NCBI RefSeq assembly: GCF_003268775.1
Contig: NZ_QLSU01000014.1
Span: 62,001-126,000, forward strand
Reading direction: 5' to 3'
DNA length: 64,000 nucleotides
Source of the DNA: Paraburkholderia unamae
Lineage (GTDB): Bacteria > Pseudomonadota > Gammaproteobacteria > Burkholderiales > Burkholderiaceae
Shown here: piece after piece, positions 60,349 to 64,000 of the stretch
Numbering within the stretch: the first letter of the stretch is position 1
How the letters are laid out: every line of letters starts with the position of its first letter
The notes under the pieces: generated by a model
Databases searched by the model: none
What the model was told of the DNA's origin: nothing
Seen by the model: only the letters and a program-made list of their open reading frames with translations
Made by a program: the position numbers and the translations under genes

Positions 60349-61884
60349 CTAGTTGTGCGCCGTGCGGTGGCGCGCCTTGAGCACCCTGCGCAGGAGCTTG
60401 CCGGTTTCGGTTCTCGGCAGTGCGTCGACAAACTCGATCGTGCGCGGGCATTTGATTTTCGAAAGCCTCGCGGCGCAATGCACGAGGAGGTCCGCGCGCA
60501 CAGCGTCGCCGCAGGCGCTCGCGGGCTTGAGCTGCACGACGGCCTTGACCTGCTCGCCGTAGACGGCGTCGGGCACACCGATCACCGCCGCATCGAACAC
60601 GGCCGGGTGCGTCAGCAAGACGTTTTCGATCTCCTGCGGGTAGACGTTCACGCCTCCCGTCACCACGAGATCGGCGCGCCGGTCGCTGATGTAGAGGTAG
60701 CCATCGGCGTCGAGATGGCCGATGTCGCCGTATGTCGCCCAGCCGCGCGCGTCGACGGCCGAGGCCGTTTTCGCGGCGTCGTTGTGATAGGCGAAGCCCA
60801 CGCCGCCGCTGAACCAGATCGAACCGGTTGCGCCCGCAACGAGTTCCGCGCCGTCGTCACCGACGATATGCGCGGCGCCGCATATCGGCCGGCCGACCGA
60901 GCCGCGATGCCGCAGCCAGTCGTGCGAGTCGATATAGGTGACGCCCGCGTTTTCGGTGCCGCCGTAATATTCGTCGAGAATCGGACCCCACCATTGGATC
61001 ATCGCGTCCTTGAGCTCGGGCGGGCAAGGCGCGGCGGCGTGAATGGCGCGGCGCATCGAAGCGAGGTCGTAGCGCGCTCGCGTTGCCCCGGGCAGTGCGA
61101 GCAGCTTCACGAACATGGTGGGAACCCAGTGCGAATGCGTGACCCGATGCCGCTCGATGGCGGCCAGCGCCGCCTCGCTGTCGAACTTGTCCATTACCAC
61201 GGCCGTGCCGCCGCACTCGATCACGCGCACGTTGAAGCGCCCCGTGGAGTGATAGAGCGGCGACGGGCTCAGGTAGACGGTGCCGGCGGAAAGCTCGAAG
61301 ATCGCGCGCAAGCGCTGTTCCAGTTCGGGCAGCGCGTAGCGGTCCTCGTAGCGCGCGAGCGGCCGCCGGATGCCGCGTGGCTTGCCGGTGGTGCCGGAGG
61401 AATAGAGGAATTCGCGTCCCACGGGCCGCGGCGGCAGTTCGCCTTCGTCGCTCGCGGTGAGCACGGCGGCTTCGTAGCACTGCGCATGGTTCTGGGTCTC
61501 GCCAATCACGAAGTGCCCGATCAACTCGTTTTGCAGGAGCGGTGCGAGATCGTCGGCGATAGCCGCGGTGCGCGTGGTGGTGATGAGCAGTTTCGCGCCG
61601 CAATCGTTGACGATGTCGGCGACCTCGAAGCGGGTGAGTTGCGTGCTCAGCGGCGTGTAGTAGATCCCCGCGCGGCGCGCGCCGAACCACAGCTCGAAGG
61701 TGCGCGGGTCGTTGTCCATCAACAGGGCGATGCCGTCGCCGGGCGCGAGGCCGAGCGAGATGAGCCAGCGCGCCACGCGCGAGGCGCGGCGGTCCAGTTC
61801 GCCGTAGGTGAGGGAGGCGCCGCCGGTGAACACGGCGGCGACCTTGCCGGGGTGCAGCATTGCGTTGTCGTGCAATCGGTCCAT
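60349..61884 (-). CDS. Class I AMP-forming acyl-CoA ligase
   Basis: 511 residues of the ANL superfamily. P-loop FLYSSGTTGKPRGIRRP, A5 YYGGTENAG, A7 GWATYGDIGHLDADGYLY, hinge DRRADLVVTGGVNVYPQEIE and the late Lys in PRTETGKLLR are all present. It differs substantially from the ligase at 22363 and resembles cyclohexanecarboxylate/bile-acid-type ligases by the VPTMFVKLLALPG segment, though specificity cannot be proven. It probably activates a second acid of the pathway, perhaps the ring-opened product. It lies 66 bp after the BKACE stop, in the same operon. Confidence 0.9.
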   Translation of the reverse strand: MDRLHDNAMLHPGKVAAVFTGGASLTYGELDRRASRVARWLISLGLAPGDGIALLMDNDPRTFELWFGARRAGIYYTPLSTQLTRFEVADIVNDCGAKLLITTTRTAAIADDLAPLLQNELIGHFVIGETQNHAQCYEAAVLTASDEGELPPRPVGREFLYSSGTTGKPRGIRRPLARYEDRYALPELEQRLRAIFELSAGTVYLSPSPLYHSTGRFNVRVIECGGTAVVMDKFDSEAALAAIERHRVTHSHWVPTMFVKLLALPGATRARYDLASMRRAIHAAAPCPPELKDAMIQWWGPILDEYYGGTENAGVTYIDSHDWLRHRGSVGRPICGAAHIVGDDGAELVAGATGSIWFSGGVGFAYHNDAAKTASAVDARGWATYGDIGHLDADGYLYISDRRADLVVTGGVNVYPQEIENVLLTHPAVFDAAVIGVPDAVYGEQVKAVVQLKPASACGDAVRADLLVHCAARLSKIKCPRTIEFVDALPRTETGKLLRRVLKARHRTAHN

Positions 61885-61950
61885 GCAGGCGCCTTTTGTC
61901 GGTTCGTTAGCCGGGGCGTGATTGAGTCGTGCGTCGCCGCGCCGTTCCGG

Positions 61951-62886
61951 TCAGAACGCGACCTGGTCGCCGCCCTTGAGGTCGAGCATCTTGCGCGCTT
62001 CGTCGGGCGTCGCGACTTCGAGCGAGAGTTCTTCGAGAATGCGGCGGATCTTCGCGACCTGCTGCGCGTTCGATTGCGCGAAGCGGCCGCGCTCCAGATA
62101 GAGGCTGTCCTCCAGACCGACACGCACATGCCCGCCGAAAAGCGCGCTTTGCGTGACGAAGCGCATCTGGTGACGGCCCGCCGCGAGTACGGAGAGGTAG
62201 TAGTCGTTGCCGAACAGACGATCGGCGACCGCCTTCATGTGCGCGAGATTCTCCAGGTCCGCGCCAATGCCGCCGAGAATGCCGAAAATGCACTGCACGA
62301 GGAACGGCGGCTTGAGCAGGCCGCGCCGCACGAAATGGTCGAGCGTATAGAGGTGGCCCACGTCATAGCATTCGAATTCGAATTTCACGCCGTGACGATG
62401 CCCGAGTTCGACGATGATCGTCTCGATGTCCTGGAAGGTGTTCTTTAGCACGAAGTCCTTCGTGCTCTCCAGGTAGGGGCGCTCCCAGTCGAACTTGAAG
62501 TCGTCGATCTTCTGCGCCGCCCCCGAGATATTGAAGTTGATCGACCCCATGTTGAGCGAGGCCACTTCGGGGCGCGCCGCGCGCGCGGCTTCCACACGCT
62601 GGTCCATCGACATGCCGAGGCCCGCGCCGGTGCTGACGTTGAGCACGGCGTCGGTGCGGCGTTTGATGGCCGGCAGGAACTTCATGAACAGATCCGCGCT
62701 GGGCGAGGGGCGGCCGGTTTGCGGATCGCGCGCGTGCAGATGAATGATCGACGCACCGGCTTCGGCCGCACCCACCGCCGCTTCGGTGATCTGCTCGGGT
62801 GTGATGGGCAGGGCGTCCGACATGGTCGGCGTATGAATCGATCCGGTGACGGCACAGGTGATGATGACTTTGTCTGCCTGACGCAT
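61951..62886 (-). CDS. BKACE-family protein (DUF849, 3-keto-5-aminohexanoate-cleavage type)
   Basis: 311 residues of the beta-keto acid cleavage enzyme family. Zn2+ ligands are His-x-His in IIHLHARDPQTGRPS and the late Glu in VRVGLEDSLYLERG; TGAGLGMSMDQRVEAA and GGIGADLENLAHM complete the pattern. These enzymes condense a beta-keto acid with acetyl-CoA and split it to acetoacetate plus a new CoA ester. Here it could harvest the carbon skeleton after ring opening. AGGAG 7 bp upstream supports ATG 62886 over an earlier in-frame ATG. Heads the leftward operon ending at 59464; a weak operator copy lies upstream. Confidence 0.9.
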   Translation of the reverse strand: MRQADKVIITCAVTGSIHTPTMSDALPITPEQITEAAVGAAEAGASIIHLHARDPQTGRPSPSADLFMKFLPAIKRRTDAVLNVSTGAGLGMSMDQRVEAARAARPEVASLNMGSINFNISGAAQKIDDFKFDWERPYLESTKDFVLKNTFQDIETIIVELGHRHGVKFEFECYDVGHLYTLDHFVRRGLLKPPFLVQCIFGILGGIGADLENLAHMKAVADRLFGNDYYLSVLAAGRHQMRFVTQSALFGGHVRVGLEDSLYLERGRFAQSNAQQVAKIRRILEELSLEVATPDEARKMLDLKGGDQVAF

Positions 62887-62952
62887 GAGCTCGCTCCTGA
62901 TGGCGGGATGGGCAAGGACGGCCGCATCCTCTATTGTGTTTTTGTGCATACG

Positions 62953-62966
62953 ATACGTAAGGATAC
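62953..62966 (-). promoter_or_regulatory. Possible island operator copy (8/12) before the BKACE operon
   Basis: On the minus strand GTATCC-TT-ACGTAT, a poor match with one near-perfect half. A further GCATAC half-site is at 62946-62951. Listed because of position, 67 bp before the BKACE start. Confidence 0.3.
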
Positions 62967-63077
62967 TATATTTCGGCGCGACGGGAAATCACTGGAGTTG
63001 GGATATGAGCGCGGAAATGGATGCGGGCTGCCACGTACCGATGATTGAGCGTCTCGTCGTCAGCGCTTGAATAAGCG

Positions 63078-63106
63078 TTGCATATCGTATGCAAGCGTAC
63101 TAGAAT
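63078..63106 (+). promoter_or_regulatory. Promoter with island operator (11/12) in the spacer, before the right-edge acyl-CoA dehydrogenase
   Basis: -35 TTGCAT (63078-63083), exactly 17 bp, then -10 TAGAAT (63101-63106). The palindrome GTATGC-AA-GCGTAC (63087-63100) fills the spacer. A bound repressor here would occlude RNA polymerase. The ATG follows at 63166. Confidence 0.78.
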
Positions 63107-63165
63107 TGCGCCAGAAGAGTGCCATTGAGGGTGCTCGCTTGTTCAACGTCTGCGATCGAGTCTCT

Positions 63166-64000
63166 ATGAACTTCGCCTTGTCAGAACTGCACCAGGAAAT
63201 CGATGCCAACGTCCGCAAGGTCTGCGCGGGTTTCAGCGACGAGTACTGGACCGAATGTGAGGAGCAAAGCCGCTTTCCGCAGGAGTTTTACGCGGCCATG
63301 GCGGCCGCCGGATGGCTCGGCATCACGATGCCCGAGGAACTCGGCGGCTCGGGTCTGGGGGTGACCGAGGCGGCGGTGATGATGCATGCCGTGACCTCCA
63401 GCGGCGGCGCGTATTCGGCCGCCTCGACGCTCCATATCAATCTGTTCGGCCCGCATTCCATCGTGGTCCACGGCACGCCCGAGCAGAAACGCCGCTGGCT
63501 CGTGCCACTCATCAAGGGCGAGCAGAAAGCCTGCTTTGGCGTGACCGAGCCCGACGCGGGGCTCGACACGACCAGCATCTCGACACTGGCTACGCGCGTG
63601 CCCGGCGGCTATCGCGTGACCGGCCGCAAGCTGTGGACGTCGACGGGCCAGGTCGCCGACAAGATTTTGCTGCTCGCGCGCACCACGCCGAAAGTCGACT
63701 GCGCGAAGCCGACCGAAGGCATGTCGCTGTTCTACACCGACCTCGACCGCAGCAAGATCGAAGTGCGCCGCATCAAGAAGATGGGCCGCAACGCGGTCGA
63801 TTCGAACGCGGTGTTCATCGACGATCTGTTCATTGAGGAGGCCGATCGAATTGGCGAAGAAGGCCGCGGCTTCCACTATCTGCTCGACAGCCTGAATCCC
63901 GAGCGCATTCTCGTGGGCATCGAGTCGGTCGGGCTCGCGCGCGACGCGATCCGGCGCGGCGCGAACTACGCGCGCGAGCGCATTGTGTTCGGCCGGCCGA
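63166..64000 (+). CDS. Acyl-CoA dehydrogenase (3' end outside window)
   Basis: 278 residues are visible before the right edge. It begins MNFALSELHQEIDANVRKVC and shows MPEELGGSGLGVTEAAVMMH, FGVTEPDAGLDTTSIS, GRKLWTSTGQVADKILLLAR, KKMGRNAVDSNAVFIDDLFI and RGFHYLLDSLNPERILVG, all typical of the acyl-CoA dehydrogenase middle and C-terminal domains. The usual EPxAGSD motif has Leu instead of Ser (AGLD), common in a subset of FadE proteins. It is the fifth member of the family in the island and has the cleanest promoter/operator arrangement. Its active-site base would lie beyond the edge. The island probably continues to the right. Confidence 0.9.
   Translation, partial: MNFALSELHQEIDANVRKVCAGFSDEYWTECEEQSRFPQEFYAAMAAAGWLGITMPEELGGSGLGVTEAAVMMHAVTSSGGAYSAASTLHINLFGPHSIVVHGTPEQKRRWLVPLIKGEQKACFGVTEPDAGLDTTSISTLATRVPGGYRVTGRKLWTSTGQVADKILLLARTTPKVDCAKPTEGMSLFYTDLDRSKIEVRRIKKMGRNAVDSNAVFIDDLFIEEADRIGEEGRGFHYLLDSLNPERILVGIESVGLARDAIRRGANYARERIVFGRP

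Noticed and set aside
59683..62448. Long plus-strand open frame (about 920 codons) opposite the SDR, ligase and BKACE genes
   Set aside because: Same codon-bias effect; all three minus-strand genes have intact catalytic motifs and proper ribosome-binding sites.

Overview
The window is GC-rich DNA (roughly 65 %) from a Gram-negative proteobacterium, most likely a Burkholderiaceae member of the Burkholderia/Paraburkholderia/Caballeronia type. The evidence is the protein styles (DUF1302/DUF1329 envelope pair, DUF1488 protein, IS630-like HTH protein, fused CysNC) and the dense, short-gap operons. The genus is an inference; no rRNA, tRNA, CRISPR array or complete insertion sequence was seen.

Positions 1-10 kb are mixed chromosomal genes: a truncated GGDEF protein, a large DUF4157 (eCIS-core) protein with a toxin-like C-terminus followed by a candidate immunity gene, a FabG-like reductase, a secreted Gly/His/Tyr-rich protein, a hemerythrin-like protein, a TetR regulator with its own operators, and small unknown genes.

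From about 10.4 kb to the right edge the window is essentially one catabolic island. It holds five acyl-CoA dehydrogenases (one cut by the edge), two acyl-CoA ligases, two crotonases, two MaoC-type hydratases, an SCP-x-like thiolase beside an HMG-CoA-synthase/DUF35 fusion, a CitE-like lyase, a BKACE (DUF849) enzyme, six SDRs plus an NAD-dependent epimerase-like protein, a Gfo/Idh/MocA dehydrogenase, and a Rieske oxygenase with its ferredoxin. It also carries an APH-type kinase, two SnoaL-like proteins, two related DUF7064/7065-like proteins, and an envelope/transport set (DUF1302, DUF1329, YCF48-like, MMPL) co-directional with a 2-oxoacid dehydrogenase whose E2 is split into two genes. The content points to CoA-dependent breakdown of a bulky hydrophobic, probably alicyclic (terpenoid- or steroid-like) compound. 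The substrate cannot be read from the sequence.

Two observations stand out. First, nearly every promoter region in the island carries a palindrome close to GTATGC-N2-GCATAC. It is perfect before the DUF1302 operon and 11/12 before cysD, the HMGS-like/thiolase operon and the right-edge acyl-CoA dehydrogenase. A copy also lies before the only MarR gene, so the island looks like a single regulon, possibly controlled by that MarR protein. Second, the same operator precedes a complete sulfation module: cysD, fused cysNC (ATP to PAPS), a DUF1214 protein and a PAPS-type sulfotransferase, with a CysQ-like PAP phosphatase divergent beside it. Sulfonation therefore seems to be a co-regulated step of the pathway rather than ordinary sulfur assimilation.

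Genome scars are also visible: an IS630-like gene that runs in frame into cysD without a stop codon, and a short remnant joining the first codons of pntA to the last codons of pntB.
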